Shown piece by piece: positions 1 to 10,403 of a stretch of 64,000 nt of DNA (the first letter of the stretch is position 1; each line of letters begins with the position of its first letter). A program made the position numbers and the translations under genes. The notes beneath the pieces were generated by a model that saw only the letters and a program-made list of their open reading frames with translations, did not search any database and had not been told where the DNA came from. This DNA is from Aurifilum marmelostoma. Lineage: Eukaryota > Ascomycota > Sordariomycetes > Diaporthales > Cryphonectriaceae. The DNA is taken from NCBI GenBank assembly GCA_027559495.1, contig JAMXSV010000003.1:3534001-3598000 (forward strand). Reading direction: 5' to 3'.

Positions 1-412
1 CCACAACCACATCTCTCTAGCAGCAACTTTGGGGGCCGCAGCTATGTGCTCACAATGCAAATGTCCGGCTGCAACGTGATACAAATATGGGGCGTCCTGA
101 TGAGCGATGCTGTCATGTATCTTCAGGACAAGATGCAGATAAGCACTGTGGCATACAGGTTCATACATGCAGCATACACCCAATAGAGAGAGGCACTGAT
201 GATGGGCTCTTACGGCCATGGAAAATGAGCCAAACAGAAGGCTTGCTATGAGCAAGTACAAATAGACAGTGATATGACATCCCCATCTCCCAGTCTCGTG
301 CCTCTTGTCTCCGAAATCTACCAGTCAGAACAGAACAGCCATCTCTCACACCTGGGAATTAAAGTCTTCACTCCTCTATAAATCAAGAACCAAATCCAAA
401 GGCCTCGCTAGA
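1..412. other. Left edge, no gene seen
   Basis: No convincing coding sequence is visible. The right end of this stretch is the proximal promoter and leader of the small secreted precursor that starts at 413. Any cluster partners further left lie outside the window. Confidence 0.5.
377..383 (+). promoter_or_regulatory. TATA box of the repeat-peptide precursor gene
   Basis: TATAAAT lies 36 bases before the ATG at 413. The leader between them would be very short, so transcription must start close to the ATG if this box is used. The assignment rests on sequence match and position only. Confidence 0.45.
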
Positions 413-777
413 ATGAGACTCACAGTCTATCTCATCGCTGCCGCCAGTCTCGTCGTGGCCGCACCTTTTGCTCAGCCAAGTAAGCTTCCTCTGGAACGAC
501 CCAGCACTGCGGTCTTGCCTCCAGTACATCAACAGATCTAACTATTGATGCAGAGGGCCATCAAGAAAAGAGGGATTTTGAGGGAGATCGTCTCCTACAA
601 ATCTCAAAGGACAGCGCTGAATCTTCTTATGATGTGAAGCGGGACTTTGAAGGTGACCGCCTCCTTCAGATCTCGAAGGACAACGCCGAGTCTTCTTATG
701 ACATGAAGCGGGACTTTGAAGGCGATCGTTTTCTACAGATCTCGAAGGACAGCGCGGAGTCATCTTACGACGTCTGA
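413..777 (+). CDS. Secreted Kex2-processed tandem-repeat peptide precursor
   Basis: Exons 413-479 and 554-777 encode 96 residues. The 74-base intron has donor GTAAGC, branch CTAAC at 538-542 and acceptor CAG at 551-553, and it restores the frame exactly. Residues 1-17 form a signal peptide ending in an AA-P cleavage context. The rest is a short spacer and three nearly identical 23-residue units, each opening with the dibasic pair KR (residues 28-29, 51-52, 74-75) and ending in SSYDV or SSYDM. Known fungal precursors of this layout (alpha-factor-type pheromones, ustiloxin/phomopsin/asperipin RiPP precursors, other kexin-processed secreted peptides) are cut after KR in the Golgi. The released peptide here would be 21 residues, DFEGD...SSYDV, perhaps trimmed further. 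The sequence is not one I recognise. No UstYa-type (DUF3328) protein or other tailoring enzyme is visible in the window, but the gene sits at the left edge. Whether it is a RiPP, a pheromone or a signalling peptide cannot be decided here. Confidence 0.8.
568..774 (+). repeat. Three tandem 69-bp coding repeats
   Basis: Units lie at 568-636, 637-705 and 706-774. They differ at few codons: Ser/Asn after KD, Leu/Phe in the LLQ/FLQ position, and Val/Met at the end. Many differences between units are synonymous (GGA/GGT/GGC Gly, GAT/GAC Asp), so the peptide is better conserved than the DNA. This suggests selection on each copy. Confidence 0.9.
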
Positions 778-2098
778 ACAATCAGATATCAAGTCAGTGG
801 CTTTTGACGGATAGTTATTTTTGCCCCATTGCTTCAGAATAATTCAGATTTCAACAATCTGTCTTTTTCAGGGTATTAGTTTGTGCGGCATGGATGTGTG
901 GCGAGGCTTGACGAGCAGCTAGTTATCCGAGGGGACAAAGTAAACGACTGTCTCAATTCCAGATCCTCTTTTCACTTGTACCTGCGCTGAATTGGTGAAT
1001 CGATGTTTTCTCGCAACCGGTCACTCCGGCATATTGATGTCTGGACGTCTGAGCTCCTGGCCTCTGAGAACAACGGCTCCTCGTTCCGATAACAGAGGGT
1101 ATGGAACCACCAGCGCGCCAACTAAGACAACGTAAGCATCACAGACGACGCCCCCCTCCAATCATACTGAAGAAGTAGCCTCACATCTGTTATGTCTCGG
1201 GGTTTTTACTACATACTACCAATAGCAAGCATTTGGAATGCATGTTCCGGAGGAATCGGGCTAAATTCTGTGGCATCGGTCAGGCTATCACGTCCTGCCT
1301 GGCACGTAGGAGGTGTGGGCTCCTTGCATGTGCGCTGACAGCGTTGCCGGCTTCAGAAGGTGGGCCCTAGTACCACAATGCCGTGGGCGGGTGGTCTTTT
1401 CCGGATCCTTCGCGCGAACGGTTCTCTGGCAGGTCTGGGCACCCGAATCTGACCTGCAGGAGCGGGACCACGCTGACGTGGGGGGGGGGGGGAGGGGGGC
1501 TTGTATCTCGCATGTGAGCCCGGGCTGCGAGGTCTGATTTGTTGGAGCTAGGCATGGTGGTGTCCTTGCGAGACATGCCGCTCTCAAAGAATGGCGACTC
1601 TCATCGAGCGAGGCTTCGGACACTGATAAAAGCAAGATGCGGTGCAGTGAGACTATTGGTGGACATTCTGGACCCCAGCAATCTGTAGACAGACACCGAA
1701 AGACAGTGGGATGCTCAACGTCTCTGGGCAGCGTACCACGGTGTGTCCTTATTCCCAGGATATTGTAGACCCACATGGGAAGTTCATACGCATAGTACTT
1801 TTGCATTTTTGCCCGGATGTGATTCGAGAAGCGGGGTGGTCTCGGAAGAATAGTAATGGATTACTTGAGATTAGTGCACTCCACCTGGCAGCTGTAATAA
1901 CTAAAGGCTACCACACCCTCGCGGGCGGGAAATACACGCCTTTTGACTAGCCATTCGCATGGTGTTTCCTTTTCTTTTTCCCTTTCTATTTTTTGGCCCC
2001 CAAAATGGACCCTAGGCAGTCTTGAACACCCCTCCTCATCCATCGAATCCCTTCACAAAAGGTCACCCACCCTCGTCTCCCGCCCCCCCCCCTTTCGG
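778..2098. other. Intergenic, no gene recognised
   Basis: About 1.3 kb between the precursor gene and the end of the DHA1 transporter. It holds a run of about 13 G near 1480-1494 and several overlapping short open frames without domain-like composition. A run of C near 2083-2092 lies just beyond the transporter stop codon. Confidence 0.5.
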
Positions 2099-3802
2099 CT
2101 ACAGCGGCACTGCAAGGGTACTAGGCTCGCTGTCATCCCCTACACTCACCAGCTTCTGACAGAACGGGCTACGTGCTCTCAGCGCAGGACCCCAGCGGAT
2201 GAAGGCGAAAGGGATCGGCGTCAGAAGGAGACCCATGCACCCGAGCACGGTGCAACCCCAGCTAGTGCCCAGATTCTGATAGAGCGGGTACGTGCAGAGC
2301 GGGATGATGACTGCGGCCAGGACGTTGCGAGTGAAGACGCTCGAAGCCAGTGCCGATGCGCTGTACACGTCATAGGCGTCTGTGAGGTAGTTGTTCATTG
2401 CTAGGAAGGTGAGGTCGATTCCTACGCCATATGGTATACCGGAGAGCGCGGGAACGGCCCAGTGCACGCTGGTCCGCGCGGTCCAGCCCAGCCAGAACTG
2501 AGACAGGGCGAAGAGAGGGCCCCCGAGGCATGCCAGCGGTAGCCGTCGGTACTCTTCCTGGAGGGCCCACGGTCTGCCCTTCTCGACGCTGGACTTGTGA
2601 TACCTGTCCCAGACCACGAAGATCGCAAGAGCAACGATGGCCCCGATGCCTACGGGGATCCACATCAAGGCAGAGACCCCATCAGTCATATTGTATGTCC
2701 CGCCGAATATAATGGGATACGCCCCGAAGTAGAGAAAGTATATAACGTATTGGTAGAGGATAAAAAGATCGGTAAAGAAGACGAGTGGCTCGGAGAGAAT
2801 CCTGATGGGACGGACCAGGACTCTCGCCTGTTCTCGGATTGTGGTCCAGACAGGTGCTGTCCTGGACACACCAACGACGGCCGGGTTGGCCTCCTGCACC
2901 TGCGCCCACAGGGTGGCCTTGCTGCCAGCGTGACCATTGAGGACAGGAGCAAAGGTCTCTGGCATGAATAGTAGCATGGGCCAGTTGGCAGCAGCAAGAA
3001 ACAGGGCGCACCAGAACTGCCACTGCCAGCCGCGAACGGAGACAAATCCCGAGATGATCGGGCCCAGAAGGGGGCCGATGTTGCTTGTGAGGCCCAGCAG
3101 TGTCACGGCCACACCGCGGGGTCCTAGTTCGGGGTAGATGTCGCAAAAGAGCCCGCCGGATACGGTCTGAGGTGCGGCAGCCGCGCAGCCCAGCATGAAG
3201 CGGAAGAAGAGGAATACGGGCCAGTTCGGAGCGAGGCCACATGCAGCAGTAAAGACCGTGTATATGGCGAACGAGGCCAGGAAGACTGGTCGGCGGCCCC
3301 AGTATTCGGAAAGTGGTGCAAATGCAATAGGCCCAAAAACTACACATTGTGAGGAAAAGAGGACCACTCTACTGCTTAGCAATGTAACCCATTACAAGAA
3401 GTTGAGCGGGCCGTTCTGCAAGGGTGCTGACTGTTGCCCACTGCCAAAGAGGGGGAAAGGCTCACTATAACCAACCAGGAAGACGGCCACGGGCAGTGTC
3501 TTCTGAAGCTCCGAGAGGACCCCAAAGTGGCGCCAGAGGGTCTCGCCGGCCCCGGTAGGGAGAGACGAGCTCAGGGTGACATTGAAGTTGAGCAGAATAA
3601 CGGTGGCAGCGATGAATGCTTTCCGCGCCTGCACATACGGGTCAGCTGTATGAACCTTGATGGGAACGAGATGGGAACCTGCTGCCGACAATCCTGCTGC
3701 CACTTCTCCGGGCGTGGCGTCAGTCGTTCCTCCGTGCATGGCTGGGATCATCCAGACACTTGCAGTTCCGAGCAGCGAACTGGTGGGGCTGCGTTTCCCC
3801 AC
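2099..3802 (-). CDS. MFS drug:H+ antiporter (DHA1-type) transporter
   Basis: Exons 3466-3802 and 2099-3339 on the minus strand encode 525 residues. The intron has donor GTGAGC and acceptor TGTAG and joins ...VGYI to FGPIAFAP in frame. After about 75 hydrophilic residues the first helix region (AFIAATVILLNFNVTLSSSLPTG, in part) leads into the loop motif APLSEYWGRRPVF, the MFS signature between helices 2 and 3. It is followed by the DHA1-type stretch FMLGCAAAAPQTVSGG and GPIISGFVSVRGWQWQFW. The C-terminal half gives further helices and a short cytoplasmic tail. Family members export drugs, toxins or secondary metabolites at the plasma membrane using the proton gradient. It is the nearest recognisable gene to the repeat-peptide precursor, 1.3 kb away and convergent with it, so an export role is possible but unproven. 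Substrate unknown. Confidence 0.85.
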
Positions 3803-4424
3803 TGACGGTCAGGACGGGGAGGGAGGGGGCACTTTTGGTCGTCGTGGAGAGGAAGCCGAAATCAGATCACTAGACGACCTCTTGGGCGATGTTATACCCA
3901 CACCATTGCCAGAACTACGTGGAAGACCTTTCAAAACTATATAAATTACTCTCGCTGCCGTCTTCTCAAGTGTTTTCTCTTTGTTGCCGTGATCGGAATT
4001 CCAACAATTACAAAACTGCGACGGGACGGGCGGGATGCAACCTCATAATCGAACCAAAGTGTGAGTCTTACCTTGCTTTGTCTCCCACGGTAATAGTATC
4101 ACATTTCAGCCCCCAAGTTCGGAGGTCGCCACGTTGCTATCACATTATGGTGAGACAAGTTGTAGGTACAGCATAAGTATCTGATGTTGGGACCTTTTGT
4201 CGTTGGACGTCGTGACCTGCCATTCAAAGCAGGAAAAGGGACAAGCTTTTGGTTCCGCAATCCTGCCGTCTTGGCCCCCCGGTCCAAAGTGAGCGTTGCA
4301 CCTGGACCAGTAAGCCCTGTTTCCCCCCCCCCCCCTCCTCCTCCTCCTCTACTACACCCCCTGCAGGTGCGTCTAGTCCGACGTCGTAGCACCTCGTAAA
4401 CATGCCAACATGAACATGCCGCCT
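3803..4424. other. Intergenic between the two transporters
   Basis: Upstream region of the DHA1 transporter and downstream region of the ACS transporter. It contains a mixed C/CTC tract around 4320-4350. No gene or clear regulatory site is seen. Confidence 0.4.
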
Positions 4425-5943
4425 TCACAAGGCAAGGGTACGCGCATGGTTAGCCCTGTGATCATCGTCCGGGTGGGCCTTGCGCCTCTCTCTCAGCACC
4501 AACAGCTCATAGCAGATACTCGCTACCACGCCCAACAGCACAGAGCCCATGCAGACCCAGTAGCCTACGCGGTAGTATGGCGATTCCCTGGTTAGGAACG
4601 TAAAAGGGGCGATGATTCCGCCCGTGTTCCCGATGCTGATCATAAAAGCGGATCCAATACTGCGCTGCTGATGGCCCCTCAGATTCATCAGGTACCAGCA
4701 GATGACCGTAGGACCTGCACCAAAGGCGCCCATGCAGACGAGGCAAATCCCGGCATATTGCACCGAAAAGTGCCCGTGGGTCGTCATCAACATGGCGAGT
4801 CCTGCGATGAGGAGAAGCCCAGGGAAGAGGACGTAGGGCAGGCGGTACTTTGATCGATCCGAGAGGTATGCCAGGAGAAGACACATCCCGAGTGCGGCCG
4901 CGAACGGAGGAACAGAGTGCAGCTGTGTCTGGATGGTTGTGTAACCCAGCGTCTTGATAATGGTCGGTGTAAAGTAGGCGAACGCATAGATGGGCTCGAC
5001 AACCGCTGGTGGTACTTTTGTCAGCCTAACCTGGCCCCAACATCGTCATGGGGTCCTTTGGTGTTGCACAAAGGAAAGAGGGGGGGGGGGGGATGCAATT
5101 ACCAAAATACATGATGGCGCCGAGGTAATTCTTGGGATCCTTGAAGAACTCGGAGAGGTCCCGACCAGTCACCTTGGAAGCGGACGTATCCTTATCGGAT
5201 TGCGTCCTCTCGAGCACAAACTCCTTTTCCCTCTCGGAGAGCCAGCCTGCTTCGCTCGGAAAGTCGCTGACGAAGAAGAATGCTGCGAGGGCGACCACTA
5301 TGCTCAGGAGCCCTTCCAGGATAAAGATCCACCTCCAGTCACTCTTGCCGCCGATGCCGTCCATCTTCTCGATAGCTGATGCCAGCAGCCCTCCAAATGC
5401 AGAGGCCAGTACGACAGAGCAGAAATAAATGGCAAACCGCTTCTGGGACTCGTCCCGTCTATACCAGAAGCTGATCACGTAGAAGCTCCCCGGAAAGACT
5501 CCTGCCTCAAAGACACCTAGCAGGAATCTTGTTGCGAGCAGGCCACTGTAGTTCTGCACAAAGCCCTGGCCCAGCATGACGATGCCGAACCCAAACATGC
5601 AGAGGGAGAGCCAAACATGGGGGGTGAACTTCTTCATCAAGATGTTGGACGGTATCTCCAGGACGATATAGGGAGCGAAGAATATGGCCAGCGCGGTGTT
5701 CTCCTCCTGGCCGACCAGGCCCAGCTCCGCGGGCATGCTCATGGTGAGAGCATTGGAGATATTCGCCCTAGAATGGTGTCAGCATAGAAACCCAAGGTGG
5801 ACTAGCCTGGGAAGTGAGCCTCACCTATCCAGAAAGGCTACGACGTATATTAGGAAAAGCATCGGAAGCACTCGAAAGTCGATCTTGCGCATCAGCTTGG
5901 CAACTTCGGCCTCTGAGAGACTCTCAGCCTCGATGGCCTGCAT
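4425..5943 (-). CDS. MFS anion:cation symporter (ACS/allantoate permease family)
   Basis: Exons 5825-5943, 5103-5767 and 4425-5005 (minus) give 454 residues. The splices are phase 2 (donor GTGAGG, acceptor CTAG) and phase 1 (donor GTAATT, branch CTGAC, acceptor CCAG), and both keep the frame. The N-terminus shows the ACS hallmark: a helix-forming lead, then KLMRKIDFRVLPMLFLIY, then FLDRANISNA. Helix 4-5 motifs RFLLGVFEAGVFPG and SFWYRRDE are also typical. The C-terminal half carries AYLSDRSKYR and a final tail of about 25 hydrophilic residues. Fungal relatives import small organic anions such as allantoate, nicotinate, pantothenate or biotin precursors. The exact substrate is not readable. 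An upstream in-frame stretch (about 5944-5975) could belong to an additional first exon beginning with an ATG near 6046, so the true start may be slightly further upstream. Confidence 0.85.
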
Positions 5944-6981
5944 CGAGGCAGACTTGGCGACTTCGCCATCCGATTCTGGGCTGGAGGCTTAGCTTGCTGT
6001 GATTTCAGTGAGGAGATAGTCGGGGAGGTCGCACCTAGGTTGCCCATTGCTGCCATCCCTAGGATGATGATCGTCTCAGTTGGGGTGGGAGAGACGGGCG
6101 GAGTCGCTCTTGATCCAAATCCGATTGTCACAAGCAGGTATTGGTGGGATGGCTACGGCAAGGCAAGTAGAATCGGGGTGTCACCAGCATTTGGCCGCTT
6201 TGTGAAAGCTGTAGAGGTTGAAAAATATCCATGGGGCGGGTGCACGTAGAATTTGGCTTCAAATACTACCTTTGCCCTCGTCCTGTGGGGTGCAAGAGGA
6301 ATGAAGCCCTCGCCCCTTTGGGCTGTCCCCGGCGGTCGCGAATAGCCCATGTCTGCCACAAATTCCGTAGCCTGACAATTCCATAAGCTACCCGGCTATG
6401 TCGGCTGGGATAATTGTTGAACGGTGTTTGGAAGGGTGGTCAGCTTATCCTGCTCCACTGCTGTGTTGCATGAAGGCTGAGCATACGACTCACACCGGTG
6501 AACTGATAGGGAGGACTCGCCGACTATCAACATGGGCCCTCAGAGGTGGGTTCCGTCGGAGGATCCTCGAGGAGTGTGGTTGTCTGGGTTTAATCAAGAG
6601 ATGCTGTGTTGTGGGCCCCCAAGCGAACCAATATCATTGCCCGCCCCATGGGGTACCCAAGTGGAAAATAGAGAGAGGTAAAGGTCTGAACTGAGGGTGC
6701 ATATCAGCCCGACAATGCGTGTGTATGACACGCGGCTGGTTTCTGGTTCTTTCAGCAGGGCCTTTTTTCCATGCTCAATGTAAACATCGGAGTATTATTA
6801 GCCAAACGGTGGAACAACCGTGATGTATATACTCAGTCGAAGGGAAGACTCGTCGTCGGAAGACAACCTTTATCTAATTTGCCCGGGTCCAAAATATCAG
6901 TATCCAGTGGTCTCGACCTCACTTTGATCCCTTATTCTCCACAGCTGGATATCAGTCCTTCTGGCACGACTTGTTCCAAGC
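5944..6981. other. Divergent promoter region, ACS transporter / rhodopsin-like gene
   Basis: About 1.0 kb separates the two divergently oriented genes and probably holds both promoters. No recognised coding sequence or named operator was found. Confidence 0.4.
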
Positions 6982-8240
6982 ATGGTGCCGTCGCCATCGT
7001 CAGTCGCTCCGCCAACCTTTACTCCGTATCTGGAGCCTCCACCTGGGGTCACCTCGAATCCTGAGCACCCAGAATCGCTGGCCCACCTTGCCGACATCAC
7101 AATCGGGATATGTCTGCCTCTCATCACTCTCTTCTTCTTTGCCCGGTGTTATGTTCGTCTGTTCATGAAGAGGGTATGGATCGTCGAAGACTACCTCGTA
7201 ACCATCTCCTGGGCGGGCGCTGTGGGATATTGCGCCGTGATGAGGGCCACCATGTCCCATCACGGCGGTGAGCATGCCTGGGACCTCACTACGGCACAGG
7301 CCCACGAAGCCTCGTACTGGTTCAATGCCACCGCTATTGAGTACGGCGCTATAATCGGGATCACCAAGTGCGTCCTCCTGATGTTTTACCGCCGCGTCTT
7401 CTCTCCCGTGAGGAGGAGCCCTTTCGACATTACTATCATCGCTCTCATGGTCATCATGGCCGGTTTCTACGGCAGCAATACCTTCCTGAAGATCTTCGAG
7501 TGCATCCCCCGCGAGAAAATCTGGAACAGCACCGTCCCCGGCAAATGCGTCAACCTCGTCCTGGTTTTGAACATCAGCGGTGGTTTCAATTCCGTGTCCG
7601 ATCTCATCATCCTGCTGCTTCCCGTTCACGCCGTGTCCAAGCTCCAGATGAGCCCACCGAAGCGGATACTTGTGATTCTGGGGTTCACCTTTGGCCTATG
7701 GTACACCCTGCCTCCCCCCTCCGCACAGAGTCGCGCCGTTGAGGATGTGCCAGTCCCTTACTAACGCATGATGATGATCATAGTGGGCCCATCTTCGCGA
7801 CAATCGGCTTCGTTGTCCGGCTTCGCCAGTCCGCAGACAAAGATACGACCTGGGACCAGTGTGACATCCTGCTCTGGGCGGCAGCGGAACTCACCACTGG
7901 CAACCTGTGTGTCTGCTTCCCCGAGGTAGCCTTCCTGTTCCGCAAGAGAAACCGCAGGGGTTCCAAGCCGCAGCAGCGCCCTTCCGCTTCTCAGCTGCGG
8001 AGAAACTGGAACGAGCGGGCGGTCAAGAAGCCAGTGGAGTCATACTTCAGCAAGAGCCTCATGAGCACAATGTTCAGCAGTAGTGTTGATAATGATTATA
8101 TCGAGCTGCAGGACCGGCGCAACCATCACAGTGCGCAGGTCATACCGACGGACGGTGCGCAGCCAGCACAGAAGCCCGAGGACGGCGTTATACTATTACG
8201 AAATGAAGTCAAGGTTGAGCACCAGGAGCGACCTGTGTAG
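6982..8240 (+). CDS. Fungal rhodopsin-like seven-helix membrane protein
   Basis: Exons 6982-7700 and 7784-8240 encode 391 residues. The intron has branch CTAAC at 7761-7765 and acceptor TAG at 7781-7783. Seven hydrophobic segments can be counted: about residues 40-60, 70-95, 115-140, 150-178, 190-218, 230-260 and 275-300. Between helices 4 and 5 lies the family-typical loop CIPREKIWN...GKCVN, with two Cys likely to pair outside the cell. The last 100 residues are a hydrophilic cytoplasmic tail. The architecture matches the large Pezizomycotina family annotated as rhodopsin domain or integral membrane protein, related to Pth11-like GPCR candidates but without a CFEM domain. No retinal-binding lysine motif of true rhodopsins was seen in helix 7, so light sensing should not be assumed. 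Ligand and function are unknown. Confidence 0.85.
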
Positions 8241-10403
8241 TGTTGCGGCGTGTCCTGTTGCCCCAGAGAACTCTCGTTAAGCTCCTCATTCTCCCATATA
8301 CCATAGCAGATCTCTGTCCTGTGTAATCTGAAGAAGTACTAGAAGAATTTAGTGTTGACAACCATAATTATATAAACCTAGGGCCGCTTGTTAAATTTGA
8401 TCTCTATGCACCAGTTGGAAGATACCGCAGAGCCTAAGCTTTTCCATCTCCGTCCTTTTGCCCCTTTTGATCGATATGATCAATAGCCATACACTCGATC
8501 CCCTCTCTCAGTACATCACCGCGAAATTACTATGCATTAGACAGGTGGAAAATGCTGTACGGGGAGGGGGGGGGGGCGAGTCTATTTTGGAAGACTCAAA
8601 CGGCGCTGGGATTTCAGCCTTCGACTGCTATGGCGCCTAATACCCGACCATAATGACCTTATCAGGCTTGATTGCTCATATGGCGATTCCCAATAGGGAG
8701 CCTGGTGAGCGGGTAAGGAAAAGCACAGTCTCAAGACTGAATCGACAGGAAGCAAGATCTCCTTGCGGCCACCTCAGGCTCTTAATATATGGGTGTGATG
8801 AAAGTCAAAGTCTGAGTATTATAGACCATTTGTGAGTCAGAAAGGCCCATCTAGAAGGCTATCCTTTTGTTCCCATGATTGCTCCCTAACCTTTCTGTAA
8901 GTATCTCTGAAATATTGAAAAATCCCTCTGTATCGGTTGTCAATATGGGGTTGCTTGAGACCCAGGCCTGCTGGCACCATGCGTATGTGCCTTCAACATG
9001 TTACTACTTATTCCCTGCTTGCGCGTGCATTTCTATCATCTACGACTATCCATGGGCTATAGCGAGGGTTCACGTTTAGTATACAGCTCTCGAAGCTCAA
9101 ACCCTCGAGATTGCTTCTCTCACTTCGCCACCTGGACGATAATTTGCGTTTTATGGTACGGTAGAATACTGGACTAAAGCTAGACTTGTGCGGGTGAATA
9201 ATCACGGCATCTATAGGAACTTCCCATATAGTGCTCTGAGACCTGTCAGCCCTTGAAGATAGCCTTACTACTCAAACAAATCTTCGAACTTTTTGTCAGC
9301 ACCGACTTGGACGATGAAGGTATGGACAGCATGGGATATTGACAGAGACATGGTACCCTATTCTAGTCCGAAGGTTGAGGACAAGCCGGATAGATCAGTA
9401 CCAATTATGTCGGCGCTCAAGAGATTGTTCTCGAGTCCAAGGACGAGAACACTCCTGCTTCACGGCGGGCACGATGACGGTTACCTCTTGATTCTGCCAT
9501 TGTCGGTACTGCGCGCCACCTTCCTGCGAGCATTGCGGACTAAGCGCGTCTTTGCCAGGTTCATATTCTTTTGTGGCGGCAAACGCCGTGACGATACCGC
9601 TAAGACCAGTTGGTCTCATGAAAAGGCTGTTGCCAAAGCTCTTGCGGCAGTTCCCATCAGTGCGCACTGATACTATAGGTCCAGAAGTCTTCTTGAGCGG
9701 TATATAGGATGACAACGTCGAGAATCGTTCCTTTTGCTGCTCGTACTCACCGGCTGCTAGTTCCTACGTCTCAAGTGGTGCTATTCAATGTTTTCTTTAC
9801 ATAGGATAAGGTAGTTCCGCGAGGGACTGTGTGATGCCGTCGAATGTGCTCATCGAGCTAGCTGAAGATGATGAACTGATGCGCAACGAATCAAAGATCC
9901 TCCTGACCATCACGCATAAGATCAGGGCTCGCGAATGACTATTCACTTCGGAGGTGCTGTTTTATGCATTGATCTATGCTGTATACCGGTCAGAAAGCTA
10001 GATGTTCGTCATGACGAAGTACTTGGAACACTGACCAAGTAAATCAAACCGAAATTGACGTTTGAAACAAGCCTGACATACATATTGATTTCATCTGCAT
10101 TGGTACTCATAGTAGAGCAGTCCAGAAAGCCGACTGAAGGCTGCATTGCTTTTGAAACATAAGCGTAGCTGTGGTAATACATGTGTACTGGTACTGGAGG
10201 TCTTTCCCTTTTCTCCAAACAAGATAGTGACAGTGAGCCAATAAGAGCAACAAAACCTCCCCGAGATCTCTTCTTTGGACCATCTCAGCGTACAAATGGC
10301 TAAACCAACAATTCGTAAACGTCATCTCGCAGAAAAATGCCACCCCGTGTTTATATAAATCACACATAAATCAAGCCGGACAATTTCACACTTGAGCCCT
10401 TGC
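8241..10403. other. 2.1 kb region with possible gene relic at about 9.29-9.67 kb
   Basis: No intact gene is recognised. The frame 9293-9670 contains the block LLLHGGHDDGYLL. This faintly resembles the GG-C/H-HDNGY segment that I associate with the N-terminal part of some fungal CCCH zinc-finger proteins. There are no matching flanking exons or zinc fingers, so at most it is a degraded fragment. A G-run lies at about 8564-8576. Base composition is more AT-rich than in the coding parts. Confidence 0.3.

Noticed and set aside
1288..1806. 172-codon minus-strand frame with a poly-Pro stretch
   Set aside because: The poly-Pro comes from a G homopolymer, and no domain or promoter context is visible.
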